Source: Leifsonia psychrotolerans (lineage in GTDB: Bacteria; Actinomycetota; Actinomycetes; Actinomycetales; Microbacteriaceae). From it: a DNA stretch of 64,000 nucleotides. The notes under the pieces were generated by a model. It was not told the origin of the DNA, did not search any database, and saw nothing but the letters and a program-made list of their open reading frames with translations. Shown here in pieces: positions 29,759 through 37,699 of the stretch (position 1 is its first letter; every line of letters begins with the position of its first letter). Location of the stretch: NCBI RefSeq assembly GCF_013410665.1, contig NZ_JACCFM010000001.1:992001-1056000 (forward strand), written 5' to 3'. The translations under genes and the position numbers were made by a program.

Positions 29759-31041
29759 CCCTGCAAGAAATCAAGAAGTTTACCGTCAGCCAGTTCCAGG
29801 GCGTTCGCGCCACCGTCGAGTTCACCCCTCGCGGCCCCGGCTGCATCATCATCGCTGGCCCGAACGGCGCCGGGAAGTCGAGTGTCGTCAACGGCATCTA
29901 TCAGCTGTTCGATCCTGCCGGGGTGAAGGGCAAGGATGCGGTGACGAAACCCATCAACGACAAGGCCGACAGCTCGTTCATTCAGATGTCAACCACCGAC
30001 CTAATCGCCCGAGTCGACTTCAAGAAGAACGGCGCCGGGACGTTGACCGTGAAGGCGCACGACGGCGCGAAGTACGGCAGCCCCGCCGCATTCATGAAGG
30101 AATCCACTGGCGGCCAGGTGTTCGACACCGAAGCATTCTCGGACATGGATGCGAAGGATCAGCGCGCCGAACTGCTGCGCCGCATCGAGTTGCCGTTCGA
30201 CCTCGACGCTCTCGACGCTGAACGCAAGCGCACGTTCGACGGACGCACTGACGTGAATCGAGAGGTGGGCAAGCTCGAAAGCCAGTTGGCCGCGTTCGCC
30301 CCCGTTGACGAATCCCTGCCAATCGAGGAGCAGTCAGCGTCTGCGCTCATGCGGGAGTTGGAAGAGATCCGTGAGCACAACGCGCAGGGTGACACGCTGC
30401 ACCGCTCAGCCAGTAGTACCCAGACGGCGCGTGAGAACGCTGAGGCAGATGTCGCCCGCCTCATCGAAGAACTCGACGCCGCCAGAACGTTCCTCAGCCG
30501 GGCGCAGGAAGCGGAGGCGCTCACCCTTGACGCGTACAAGTCATTTGAGCGGAAGGACGACACGGATCTGCGAGCCAGCCTCGACGGCATCGACGCCCTG
30601 AATGCGAAGATCCGCGCGCAAGCTCACCGAGGCATCGTCGCCGACGAACTCGCTGCGCAGTCGGCGCTCTCGGCTCAGGCCACGGCGAAACTCGCTGAGA
30701 TCGACAAGCGCAAAGCGGACGCGCTCAAAGCCGCAGTGTTCCCGGTCAAGGGGCTCGGCATCGATGACACCGGCATCACGTTCGACACGGGCCGTGAGAT
30801 TGTGCCGTTCAAGCAGGTCAACACAGGCATGAAGATCGTGATCGCGTTCGACCTGTTCACTCAGGGCAAGCCGGATCTGCGCATCATCTTCATCAAGAAC
30901 GGCGACATGCTCGACGCGGTGTCCCTGGCGGGCATTGAGAAGCTGGCGATTGAGCGCGGCTATTACGTCGTCATCGAGCGCGACCGTGACGAGTCCCGCG
31001 AGATCGGTTGGACGATCGTAGACGGCGAGCTTGCCTCATGA
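29755..31041 (+). CDS. SMC/RecF-like AAA ATPase
   Basis: A 428-residue ATPase with the N-terminal Walker A IIIAGPNGAGKSSVVNGIY near residues 32-50. A central coiled-coil region (about residues 180-330) is rich in Glu, Ala and Arg. The C-terminal strand LRIIFIKNGDMLDAVSLAG sits where Walker B belongs, but the usual Asp-Glu pair is replaced. Related phage proteins pair with a nuclease in recombination. RusA and a PD-(D/E)XK nuclease follow two and three genes on, so a DNA-repair or recombination role fits. Confidence 0.78.
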   Translation: MTLQEIKKFTVSQFQGVRATVEFTPRGPGCIIIAGPNGAGKSSVVNGIYQLFDPAGVKGKDAVTKPINDKADSSFIQMSTTDLIARVDFKKNGAGTLTVKAHDGAKYGSPAAFMKESTGGQVFDTEAFSDMDAKDQRAELLRRIELPFDLDALDAERKRTFDGRTDVNREVGKLESQLAAFAPVDESLPIEEQSASALMRELEEIREHNAQGDTLHRSASSTQTARENAEADVARLIEELDAARTFLSRAQEAEALTLDAYKSFERKDDTDLRASLDGIDALNAKIRAQAHRGIVADELAAQSALSAQATAKLAEIDKRKADALKAAVFPVKGLGIDDTGITFDTGREIVPFKQVNTGMKIVIAFDLFTQGKPDLRIIFIKNGDMLDAVSLAGIEKLAIERGYYVVIERDRDESREIGWTIVDGELAS

Positions 31042-31307
31042 GCATCGACCACAAGGCAGCGGCCGACAGCTACCTCGAAGCGTGCGTGTACGACACCCAC
31101 GCGATGACCAACGCAGAGAAGGTCTCACTCGCCCAAGTCCACGCAACCCTCTACCTCGCAGAACAGCAGCGGATCGCGAACCTGATCACCACGGCTGGGT
31201 TGAACTACGGTGCAGTCGATTTCACGAGGCCGTGGGAAGGCATGCAGGACACCGATCGGTGGCGTGCAATTCGCGCCGACGTTGCCGAAGGGTTGGGCCT
31301 CTCGTGA
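31038..31307 (+). CDS. Hypothetical phage protein
   Basis: An 89-residue soluble helical protein inside the recombination module, joined by four-base overlaps to the ATPase and to the RusA gene. Nothing in it is recognised. WEGMQDTDRWRAIRADVAEGL near the C-terminus suggests a compact helical fold. Confidence 0.6.
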   Translation: MSIDHKAAADSYLEACVYDTHAMTNAEKVSLAQVHATLYLAEQQRIANLITTAGLNYGAVDFTRPWEGMQDTDRWRAIRADVAEGLGLS

Positions 31308-31702
31308 CTCTCCTGAATGAGCAGCACCAGACGCCGGGTGGCGAGTTCGTGACCGTCCTGCACTTTGACTACCCGCGTCCGCCTGTGACCGCGAACCAAC
31401 GGCTGCATTGGGCGCACAAAGCGAAACTCACCCGATCCGTTCGTGACGCCACCGCGAAGCTCGCGCACCGTATCCCCGAACTGGGGAAATGCCGGGTCGA
31501 ACTGACCTGGTTCGTCACCACAAAGGCGAGACGCGACGCCGACAACATCGTGCCCACCTTGAAGGCAATGTGCGATGGGTTGGTTGATGCGGGCGTGGTC
31601 ACCGACGACACCCCCGATCTCATGGTGAAGGTCATGCCGGTCATCGAATACGTCAAGGGCGGGATTGCCCACATGGAACTGAGAATCGAGAAAATCGAAT
31701 GA
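31304..31702 (+). CDS. RusA-like Holliday junction resolvase
   Basis: A 132-residue protein of the RusA family, which cuts four-way junctions. The core DADNIVPTLKAMCDGLVDAG followed by VVTDD contains the three conserved acidic positions. The N-terminal FDYPRPPVTANQRLHWAHKAK is also typical. The start is GTG at a GTGA overlap. It follows the ATPase and precedes the nuclease in one operon. Confidence 0.88.
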   Translation: MTLLNEQHQTPGGEFVTVLHFDYPRPPVTANQRLHWAHKAKLTRSVRDATAKLAHRIPELGKCRVELTWFVTTKARRDADNIVPTLKAMCDGLVDAGVVTDDTPDLMVKVMPVIEYVKGGIAHMELRIEKIE

Positions 31703-32550
31703 GCATAAAGGAACTGACCGGGATTATCAACGATCTTCCCGAGCACGAATATCATGCCAGACCGGAACTGTCATCGACTCAGGCAAGACAGATCCTCGAT
31801 TCGCCGGCGCGGTATCACTACGCAAAGACACACCCACAGCCACATAAGGATGCCTTCGATTTGGGCACAGCGACCCACTCCAAGGTGCTGGGCGTCGGCG
31901 CGCAAGCGATCGGCTATCCAGACGAGCACCTGACACCATCGGGCAGCGTGTCCACGAAGGCCGCAACGGTCGAATGGGTGGCCGAGCAGCGCGCGAACGG
32001 GCTGATCGTTCTGGATGCTGCGAAACTTCGGCAGGTCGACGGAATGGCTGAGGCTGTTCTGGCTTACCCGGAAGCACGAAGCCTGTTCGAGCAGTCAGGC
32101 CAAGCCGAAGCATCCGTGTTCGCCACTGACCCTGTGACGGGCGTGGAGATGCGGGCCCGGTTCGATTACCTGCCCGACTTCACCGTGACCGACCCGTGGT
32201 GCGTCGACCTGAAAACAACGGGCAAGTCGGCGGCACCGCGTGAATTCGAGAAGACTGTCGCGAACTTCGGTTATGACGTGCAGCAGGAATGGTATCTCGA
32301 GGCTTACGGGATTGTCACGGGTGAGTTCAACCCGCGCATGAAGTTCGTTGTGGTCGAGACGGCCGCGCCTCACCTTGTCGCCGTGCATGAACTGTCGGAG
32401 CAGTTCGCGGAGCTCGGGGCATCCAAGGGCAAGCGTGCACGCGCAACCTACGCCGAATGCATGCGCACTGGCAGATGGCCCGGATACAAGAGCGGCGACC
32501 CGCTACAACCGCCCATGTGGGCCGTGTACGCAGAAGAGGAATTGACATGA
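31699..32550 (+). CDS. PD-(D/E)XK exonuclease
   Basis: A 283-residue nuclease of the RecE/Cas4-like group. LSSTQARQILDSPARYHYAK is the N-terminal family block, RARFDYLPDF and CVDLKTTGKSA carry the catalytic Asp and D-x-K, and YDVQQEWYLEAYGIVTG is the conserved QxxxY helix. It would resect double-stranded ends for recombination. It overlaps RusA by ATGA. Confidence 0.85.
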   Translation: MSIKELTGIINDLPEHEYHARPELSSTQARQILDSPARYHYAKTHPQPHKDAFDLGTATHSKVLGVGAQAIGYPDEHLTPSGSVSTKAATVEWVAEQRANGLIVLDAAKLRQVDGMAEAVLAYPEARSLFEQSGQAEASVFATDPVTGVEMRARFDYLPDFTVTDPWCVDLKTTGKSAAPREFEKTVANFGYDVQQEWYLEAYGIVTGEFNPRMKFVVVETAAPHLVAVHELSEQFAELGASKGKRARATYAECMRTGRWPGYKSGDPLQPPMWAVYAEEELT

Positions 32551-32993
32551 CATATCCAACAGGGCTGTCCGCGCAAGCCATCGCTGGCTATGGCAACAAT
32601 CACCCCTGGGACCCCTCGGACATGCTCCGGTGTGTTCGCTACTGCGAGGGCCGCTTGACTACAAGTGACATCCGGGGACGCATGGCCGGTCGCTCCAAGG
32701 AGTGGGACCGCCTGCTGCCGGAATGGGACAACCTCACAGAATTGCTGCGCGAAGAAATGGAAACGCGAACCGACAACAATGCACCCCGCACCTACCGGGA
32801 GATGAAACGCGTTCTTGCGGATGGGATCTTTTGCGGCACCTGCGACGGGACCGGACGCGGCGCAACCTGCATGAAATGCAAGGGAACCGGGCATCGAAGC
32901 GGCGGGCGATGTCGGGCAAAACACTGCTTTTCCGGAGCTGACTACTGCGCGTCCTGCGCTGGCCGCGGATACACAACTACAGAAAGGAGATAG
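32547..32993 (+). CDS. DnaJ-type zinc-finger protein
   Basis: A 148-residue protein whose C-terminal half has CGTCDGTGRGATCMKCKGTG, two CxxCxGxG motifs as in the DnaJ central zinc domain, followed by CRAKHCFSGADYCASCAGRG with a third pair. There is no J domain. The N-terminal part is helical. It may bind DNA or protein in the recombination module; the partner is unknown. The ATG overlaps the nuclease stop. Confidence 0.7.
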   Translation: MTYPTGLSAQAIAGYGNNHPWDPSDMLRCVRYCEGRLTTSDIRGRMAGRSKEWDRLLPEWDNLTELLREEMETRTDNNAPRTYREMKRVLADGIFCGTCDGTGRGATCMKCKGTGHRSGGRCRAKHCFSGADYCASCAGRGYTTTERR

Positions 32994-32996
32994 GGC

Positions 32997-33566
32997 ATGA
33001 ACCTGACGGAGAGTATCGCCCCGAAGTCGGATCAGCTCAATGCAGATGACCTCATGACTGGCCCACGCACAGTGACCATCGTGGAGGTGCGTTCAGGCAG
33101 CGCTGAGCAGCCAGTGAATGTGGTCACGGAAGAGTTCGGCCCCGGTCGCCCTTACAAGCCCTCGAAGTCGATGCGGCGCGTCATGGTGTCCGCGTGGGGT
33201 GCAGACGGGTCGAAGCATGTCGGCCACCAGTTGACTCTGTTCCGCAATCCGACGATCCGATTCGGGAAGGACGAGGTGGGCGGCATCCAGATTTCGCACA
33301 TGTCGCACATTGACGGGCCACTGAAAGTGTCACTGACCGTGACCCGTGGGAAGCGTGCACCGTTCACTGTGCAGCCACTCACGCCGCCGAGGCCACCCAA
33401 GGATGAGTCCGGGCGTGACTGGCTGAAAGAGCTGGCTGAGACAGAGTGCGACGCTGACCTGATCAGCGGCCTCGGAACTGCCGCGCGAGCCGCAAATGCC
33501 GGCGACGTGATCCTCAATGTGATCCTCACCGCATATCGGGAGGCCAAGAATCCCACTCTGGCGTAA
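32997..33566 (+). CDS. Conserved phage protein, possibly DNA-binding
   Basis: A 189-residue protein directly after the nuclease and zinc-finger genes. A beta-rich centre (HVGHQLTLFRNPTIRFGKDE, ISHMSHIDGPLKVSLTVTRG) precedes a helical tail. The position suggests a recombination partner such as an annealing or single-strand-binding protein, but I see no defined motif. A strong terminator follows its stop. Confidence 0.6.
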   Translation: MNLTESIAPKSDQLNADDLMTGPRTVTIVEVRSGSAEQPVNVVTEEFGPGRPYKPSKSMRRVMVSAWGADGSKHVGHQLTLFRNPTIRFGKDEVGGIQISHMSHIDGPLKVSLTVTRGKRAPFTVQPLTPPRPPKDESGRDWLKELAETECDADLISGLGTAARAANAGDVILNVILTAYREAKNPTLA

Positions 33567-33580
33567 CCCACACTCCAAGA

Positions 33581-33620
33581 GGTGACCTGCCCATCTGACG
33601 GGCAGGTCACCGTTTCTTTC
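33581..33620 (+). terminator. Strong terminator ending the recombination operon
   Basis: GGTGACCTGCCC (33581-33592) and GGGCAGGTCACC (33600-33611) form a perfect 12-bp stem with loop ATCTGAC, followed by GTTTCTTTC. Confidence 0.88.
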
Positions 33621-33682
33621 CACCGACGCTGAGAGAGCGAAACGATGAACCAACAGATTAGCGCGCCCGAAAAAGGGGCCAA

Positions 33683-34483
33683 GTGATGCAGCTCATAAAC
33701 GATCACTTTCAGAACCACAAGCGTTACAACGTGCCGAGAGCACAGCTGATCATTGCCGACATTCCGTACAACACGGGAACGGATGCCTATGGGAGCAACC
33801 CGCAATGGTACGTCGGTGGAGATATCGCGAATGGGCAGTCGGAGGTTGCGGGAAAACAGTTCTTCGACACTGACAATGACTTCCGAATTTCGGAGTTCAT
33901 GCACTTCACGTCGCGCCTGCTGGTGAAGGAGCCGAAGAAGACCGGGACTGCGGGCTGCATGATCGTATTCTGTGCTTTCGACCAGCAGATGGAGCTGATC
34001 GAAGAGGGCAAGAAGCACGGGTTCAATCACTACATCAACCTCGTGTTTCGCAAGAACTTCTCACCGCAGGTACTCAAAGCCAACATGCGAATTGTGGGAA
34101 ATGCCGAGTACGGAATCCTGCTGTACCGCGACAAGCTGCCGATGTTCAACAACAACGGCCGCATGGTCATGAACGTCATGGACTTCCCGCGCGACACCGT
34201 GACTCCGAAGGTGCACCCGACGCAGAAACCAGTACGGCTACTGGAACAGCTGATCGAGATTTTCACCGACCCCGGCGACGTTGTCATTGACCCCTGCGCA
34301 GGGTCTGGCGTGACCTTGCTGGCCGCTGAGAATCTTGGCCGCGTCGGGTACGGGTTCGAGATCAAGAAGGAGTTCTGCGCCGGTTTCGAGTCGACCATTC
34401 GGCCTCGCGTGGAAAACCAACTGACGCTCTACGTGCCTGAGCAAGCGACGCCCGAGCCTTTCGATTTCGGGGCGATCGCATGA
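33683..34483 (+). CDS. DNA methyltransferase (adenine-N6 or cytosine-N4, beta-type order)
   Basis: A 266-residue methylase. The catalytic motif IADIPYNTG (a DPPY variant) near residues 16-24 precedes the SAM-binding motif VIDPCAGSGVTLLAAENLGR near residue 207, the order of beta-class enzymes. No restriction partner is nearby, so it may protect phage DNA or regulate. GTG 33683 and ATG 33686 are both possible starts. A 13-codon mini-ORF at 33644-33685 ends at this start and may couple translation. Confidence 0.85.
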   Translation: MMQLINDHFQNHKRYNVPRAQLIIADIPYNTGTDAYGSNPQWYVGGDIANGQSEVAGKQFFDTDNDFRISEFMHFTSRLLVKEPKKTGTAGCMIVFCAFDQQMELIEEGKKHGFNHYINLVFRKNFSPQVLKANMRIVGNAEYGILLYRDKLPMFNNNGRMVMNVMDFPRDTVTPKVHPTQKPVRLLEQLIEIFTDPGDVVIDPCAGSGVTLLAAENLGRVGYGFEIKKEFCAGFESTIRPRVENQLTLYVPEQATPEPFDFGAIA

Positions 34484-34788
34484 CCCGCATTTCACTTCAG
34501 GAGGTGCGCCGGAAGAACGCCGAAGCCGACCGGCAGATTGACGTTGAGATAGAGCGGCAGAGGCGCGAGCGGATCGACGCCCACAAAGCCCGCATGGTTG
34601 CCGCTATGGAAGCGGAAGCCGCCCGAGTTCGACTCACTCACGCCGACATCATCGGGGCGCAACACGTCCGCACTGTGACCGGCTGGCATCGAGTCGTGCG
34701 TGTGAATGGCAAGTCCGTATCTGTCGACACCGGTTATTCGTGGGTCGACCGAATCCCGTTTGAGAAAGTGCTCGAGGTGAACAAATGA
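34480..34788 (+). CDS. Small helical hypothetical protein
   Basis: A 102-residue protein. The first 55 residues form a highly charged helix, probably a coiled coil (RRKNAEADRQIDVEIERQRR). The rest, HVRTVTGWHRVVRVNGKSVS, is beta-rich and ends VDRIPFEKVLEV, resembling small DNA-associated phage proteins. It overlaps both neighbours by ATGA. Confidence 0.6.
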   Translation: MTRISLQEVRRKNAEADRQIDVEIERQRRERIDAHKARMVAAMEAEAARVRLTHADIIGAQHVRTVTGWHRVVRVNGKSVSVDTGYSWVDRIPFEKVLEVNK

Positions 34789-35354
34789 CCCACGGAACCC
34801 CTGCCCAGTTCGCGGCCGGTTGCATCAACGACACCGCCTGCCTGAATCACCGCACCGGCTTGATGACGTGTCGGGAAGCAGCGATTCGCTACCGGGGTGA
34901 CTACGCGTACCGGAAGCAGGTTGACGCGGGTGTTGCGTCGGCTGAGCGGGAAGTATTCGCGAGACCCGCGAAGCCCGTCAAGGCCACTGTGAAGCGTGCG
35001 AAAGCAGCACCGACCCCACGTGTCACCAAAGGGATTATCGGCCCTGACGGTCTCGTACACGGCACCACCACCGGATACAAACGCTGCAAGCCACCGACCG
35101 AATGCCCAGCCATTGCGGCAGGCCTTCCCTCATGCGCGGAAGCAGGCCGCGAGAAGGCACGCCTCATGTGGAGAGCACGCAAAGGCACAACGTCACGACC
35201 CGAAGCGAAGCACGGCACCGTATCCGGTTACAGCACCTTCAAGTGCCGCGCCGGTGACGTGTGCCCCGCAATCGCAGAGACCGGCAAATCATGCGCTGAC
35301 GCTGTAGCTGACGCCGCACGCATCCGATACCACGCGCAGAAAGGGAAGGCATGA
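34785..35354 (+). CDS. Triple Cys-repeat protein
   Basis: A 189-residue protein made of three copies of a roughly 42-residue unit with three cysteines each: HGTPAQFAAGC...C...C, HGTTTGYKRCKPPTECPAIA with a third Cys, and HGTVSGYSTFKCRAGDVCP with a third Cys. Each unit ends in a helix with Ala and Arg. A basic linker (residues 58-82) follows the first unit. The pattern suggests a metal-binding nucleic-acid-binding repeat; no catalytic motif is seen. Four-base overlaps tie it to its neighbours. Confidence 0.65.
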   Translation: MTHGTPAQFAAGCINDTACLNHRTGLMTCREAAIRYRGDYAYRKQVDAGVASAEREVFARPAKPVKATVKRAKAAPTPRVTKGIIGPDGLVHGTTTGYKRCKPPTECPAIAAGLPSCAEAGREKARLMWRARKGTTSRPEAKHGTVSGYSTFKCRAGDVCPAIAETGKSCADAVADAARIRYHAQKGKA

Positions 35355-35473
35355 GCACGCCGACGTGGGAGGAGATCGCCACCGTGGCCGAGAAGTTCCG
35401 GCGCGAAATCGGCGGCGTCTACGGGTACGTGGCGGCGGCGATCGAGCATGACCACCGGGAGTTGAGGCCATGA
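35351..35473 (+). CDS. 40-residue hypothetical protein
   Basis: MSTPTWEEIATVAEKFRREI starts a helical, charged small protein that ends HDHRELRP. It fills the gap between two genes with ATGA overlaps at both ends. The function is unknown. Confidence 0.5.
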   Translation: MSTPTWEEIATVAEKFRREIGGVYGYVAAAIEHDHRELRP

Positions 35474-35670
35474 CGCAACTCGCGTTCGACTTCGACGCAC
35501 TCGGGATCGAGCCTGACCCTGATGCGGCGGATCTCGCGTGCATCCCAGAGCGCGGCGACATTCACGTTGTGGCGTCGTGTGGTCACTGCGCGCACTGTGG
35601 CAAGCCGATGTTCCAGCAGATCCTGATGGAGCTCGCCCACAAGTGCCAGGGGCATGAGGTCGCCGCATGA
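35470..35670 (+). CDS. Small zinc-ribbon-like protein
   Basis: A 66-residue protein with an acidic N-terminal half and SCGHCAHCGKPMFQQ, a compact Cys cluster (C-x2-C-x2-C) followed by a distant Cys and His (HKCQGH) that may complete one zinc site. It is overlapped by ATGA on both sides. Confidence 0.55.
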   Translation: MTQLAFDFDALGIEPDPDAADLACIPERGDIHVVASCGHCAHCGKPMFQQILMELAHKCQGHEVAA

Positions 35671-36032
35671 CCATCACGCCGAAGGCCACTCTTCGTGCGA
35701 TCGAGGAACGTGACGGTCACCGGTGCGCATGGTCTGGCGTCGATTCGGACACGTTGGTTCCGCAGCACCGTCAGGGCGGCATGGGTGGGCGGAAGAACAA
35801 GCACCGCCTGTCGAACGTGGTGTGGCTTGATTCGATCCGAAACGGGCTGATCGAGTCTGACCCGGAGCTGCAGGCGGAAGCGGTGCGGCGGGGAATCAAG
35901 GTGTCCGGTTTCGCTGACCCGTCGACGGTGCCGATTGAGCATGCATCGCACGGGTGGTGCCTACTCACCGACGACGGGCGCGTGATCGAAATCGGAGAAG
36001 AAGAAGCAATGAGACGAATGGAAGGAGGTTAG
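35667..36032 (+). CDS. HNH-like phage protein, probably degenerate
   Basis: A 121-residue protein. AIEERDGHRCAWSGVDSDTL followed by LVPQHRQGGMGG and NVVWLDSIRNGLIESDPELQ resembles the HNH endonuclease layout seen in many actinophages. Only one cysteine of the usual zinc set remains near the start, so nuclease activity is doubtful. The stop lies just before the replication gene, whose ribosome site GGAGG is inside its end. Confidence 0.55.
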   Translation: MTITPKATLRAIEERDGHRCAWSGVDSDTLVPQHRQGGMGGRKNKHRLSNVVWLDSIRNGLIESDPELQAEAVRRGIKVSGFADPSTVPIEHASHGWCLLTDDGRVIEIGEEEAMRRMEGG

Positions 36033-36034
36033 GA

Positions 36035-36901
36035 ATGCCCTGGTTCAAGGTTGATGACGGTTTCCACGGTCATCCGAAAGTTGTGGATTTGAGCATGGCC
36101 GCTATCGGGCTGTGGACGGTTGCTGGGTCGTGGTGTGCGAAGTATCTGACGGATGGTTTCGTGCCCGACAGGACGGTGACGAGACTCGGCGGCAGCCCTG
36201 ATGAAGCTGCCGAGCTTGTGAAGTCCGTCCTGTGGGATGCGGCTGAGGGTGGCTACCAATTCAAGGATTGGGAGGACTACCAACCGCTGAAGGAAGAGGT
36301 GGAGGCTGAGCGTCTTGCGGCGCAGGAGCGGATGAAGAAAGTTCGCGCGGCAAAACGAGGTGTTCGGGCGAACAAAGACCGAACAGATGACGAACGTTCG
36401 GGCGAACAACCGGCGAACGTTCGGGATGTGTTCGGGCGAAGTTCGGAAGAAGTTCGGGTTGCCCCATCCCATCCCATCCCATCCCATCCATCTACTTCTA
36501 AAGAAGTAGATAGCTCACCTGCGGTGAGTAACTATTCAACAGAATTTGCTCAGTGGTGGGAGGTCTACCCGCGCAAGGCAAGTAAGGCAGATGCAGCGAA
36601 GGCATTCACCGCAGCAAGGAAGACGACCGACCTCGCGACACTCACGGCCGGCGCTCAGTCCTACGCGCTCCTGAACATCGGTCAGGACAAGTCGCTGCTG
36701 AAGTTCCCGGCTGGCTGGTTGCGGTCTCGTCGGTGGGAGGACGAAGACCAGGTGGCTTTCACACCGGACAAGGCGTGGCAGCCGTCACAAGCGCCGATTC
36801 AGCATCATGTGGCGCGTCCGGCTGATTGCCCGATTCATGCGAACTATCCGATGCCGTGCGACTCGTGCGCACGGGACAGGGACGAAGGGAGGGAGTTCTG
36901 A
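36035..36901 (+). CDS. Phage replication protein (DnaD/winged-helix type)
   Basis: A 288-residue protein. The N-terminal 85 residues (WFKVDDGFHGHPKVVDLSM, AAIGLWTVAGSWCAKYLTDG, FKDWEDYQP) are a winged-helix domain of phage replication proteins. The C-terminal part (EFAQWWEVYPRKASKADAAK, LLKFPAGWLRSRRWED) resembles DnaD-linked initiators. The end holds CPIHANYPMPCDSC, a Cys-His set. The low-complexity middle, residues 105-165, is encoded by iterated DNA that may be the replication origin. AAGGAGG lies before the ATG. SSB follows two genes on. Confidence 0.8.
   Translation: MPWFKVDDGFHGHPKVVDLSMAAIGLWTVAGSWCAKYLTDGFVPDRTVTRLGGSPDEAAELVKSVLWDAAEGGYQFKDWEDYQPLKEEVEAERLAAQERMKKVRAAKRGVRANKDRTDDERSGEQPANVRDVFGRSSEEVRVAPSHPIPSHPSTSKEVDSSPAVSNYSTEFAQWWEVYPRKASKADAAKAFTAARKTTDLATLTAGAQSYALLNIGQDKSLLKFPAGWLRSRRWEDEDQVAFTPDKAWQPSQAPIQHHVARPADCPIHANYPMPCDSCARDRDEGREF
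36362..36528 (+). other. Candidate prophage replication origin inside the initiator gene
   Basis: GTTCGG occurs at 36362, 36396, 36419, 36430, 36441 and 36452; the last four are exactly 11 bases apart, and two copies are full GTTCGGGCGAAC dyads. Five ATCCC tandem repeats follow (about 36465-36490), then a dyad ATCTACTTCT-aa-AGAAGTAGAT (36490-36511), a second dyad CTCACC-tgc-GGTGAG (36514-36528), and an AT-richer stretch. Iterons inside an initiator gene recall the lambda O gene. Confidence 0.65.
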
Positions 36902-37083
36902 TGAATCTCACTGAATCAGATCTCGCGTTCGCGGTGTTCCTCGAAACCCGGCAGAAGTGGCGCGTGGTCAAGGAGCAGTTCGAGCCGACTATCAGGACCA
37001 CGCTGACGCGCGCCTACGACAACGAAACGAAGAAGCTGCAGCTCATCGGGGCTGCGGCGAACAACACGAAAGAGAGCAAGTAA
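36901..37083 (+). CDS. 60-residue hypothetical protein
   Basis: A small helical protein (MNLTESDLAFAVFLETRQKW) ending in a basic, Asn-rich tail. GGGAGG lies about nine bases before the ATG at 36901. It sits between the replication protein and SSB, so a role in DNA replication is plausible, but no motif supports it. Confidence 0.6.
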   Translation: MNLTESDLAFAVFLETRQKWRVVKEQFEPTIRTTLTRAYDNETKKLQLIGAAANNTKESK

Positions 37084-37085
37084 TC

Positions 37086-37541
37086 ATGGCTAGAGCAACT
37101 ATCAACATCGAGGGTTTCGTCGCGAAGGATCTTGAGGTTCGGAACGCGAACGGCAAAGCGGTCGTGGACGTGTCTGTCCCGGTGACGCCGCAGCGGAAGA
37201 ATGACCAGACGAACCAGTGGGAAGATTCGGGCGAGACGGTCTGGTTCAAGGCGACGTTCTGGGAGGATCACGCGGAGGTTGTCGCGCATCTGATCAGCAA
37301 GGGTGCGTTGGTGTCGTTGACGGGCACGGGGATCAAGGTTGATGCATGGGAGTCGAACGGTAAATCGGGCGTGAATCTCGTTGTGGTGAATCCGACGATC
37401 GCCCGTATCGCGCAGAAGCCGCGCCGCGGGGGCCAGGGCGCCGCTCCTGCCGCTCATAACTCACAGAACGAGCAGTGGTCTACCCCGGGTGGTTCTGTCG
37501 CGTCTGCGGGCGAGTGGGCCGACCAGGGCACGCCGTTCTGA
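37086..37541 (+). CDS. ssb: Single-stranded DNA-binding protein
   Basis: A 151-residue OB-fold protein: MARATINIEGFVAKDLEVRN, then VWFKATFWEDHAEVVAHLIS and SLTGTGIKVDAWESNG are the SSB strands. The C-terminal tail is Gly/Gln-rich and ends ADQGTPF, a variant of the acidic DDDIPF tip that recruits partner proteins. It is phage-encoded and lies next to the replication protein. Confidence 0.88.
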   Translation: MARATINIEGFVAKDLEVRNANGKAVVDVSVPVTPQRKNDQTNQWEDSGETVWFKATFWEDHAEVVAHLISKGALVSLTGTGIKVDAWESNGKSGVNLVVVNPTIARIAQKPRRGGQGAAPAAHNSQNEQWSTPGGSVASAGEWADQGTPF

Positions 37542-37543
37542 TC

Positions 37544-37699
37544 ATGAACTTCAACGGAAGCCAAAACGGGGGCATTCACGCCCCATCCACGCAAGGCCGG
37601 GACGCACCGGAGCACATCTGCGGTCGATGCCGCACCCCACTGGGCAAGAGCGCCATTCGCTGCCCGAACGAACCAGAGACGAAGGAGCAAGACGCATGA
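37544..37699 (+). CDS. 51-residue zinc-ribbon-like protein
   Basis: A Gly/Asn-rich head is followed by HICGRCRTPLGKSAIRCPN, a C-x2-C and single-Cys cluster. The ATG lies just after the SSB stop and the gene overlaps the next by ATGA. The function is unknown. Confidence 0.5.
   Translation: MNFNGSQNGGIHAPSTQGRDAPEHICGRCRTPLGKSAIRCPNEPETKEQDA

Noticed and set aside
36465..36490. ATCCC tandem repeats as a CRISPR or simple microsatellite
   Set aside because: Unit and spacing are too short for CRISPR, and the adjoining iterons and dyads make an origin part more likely.
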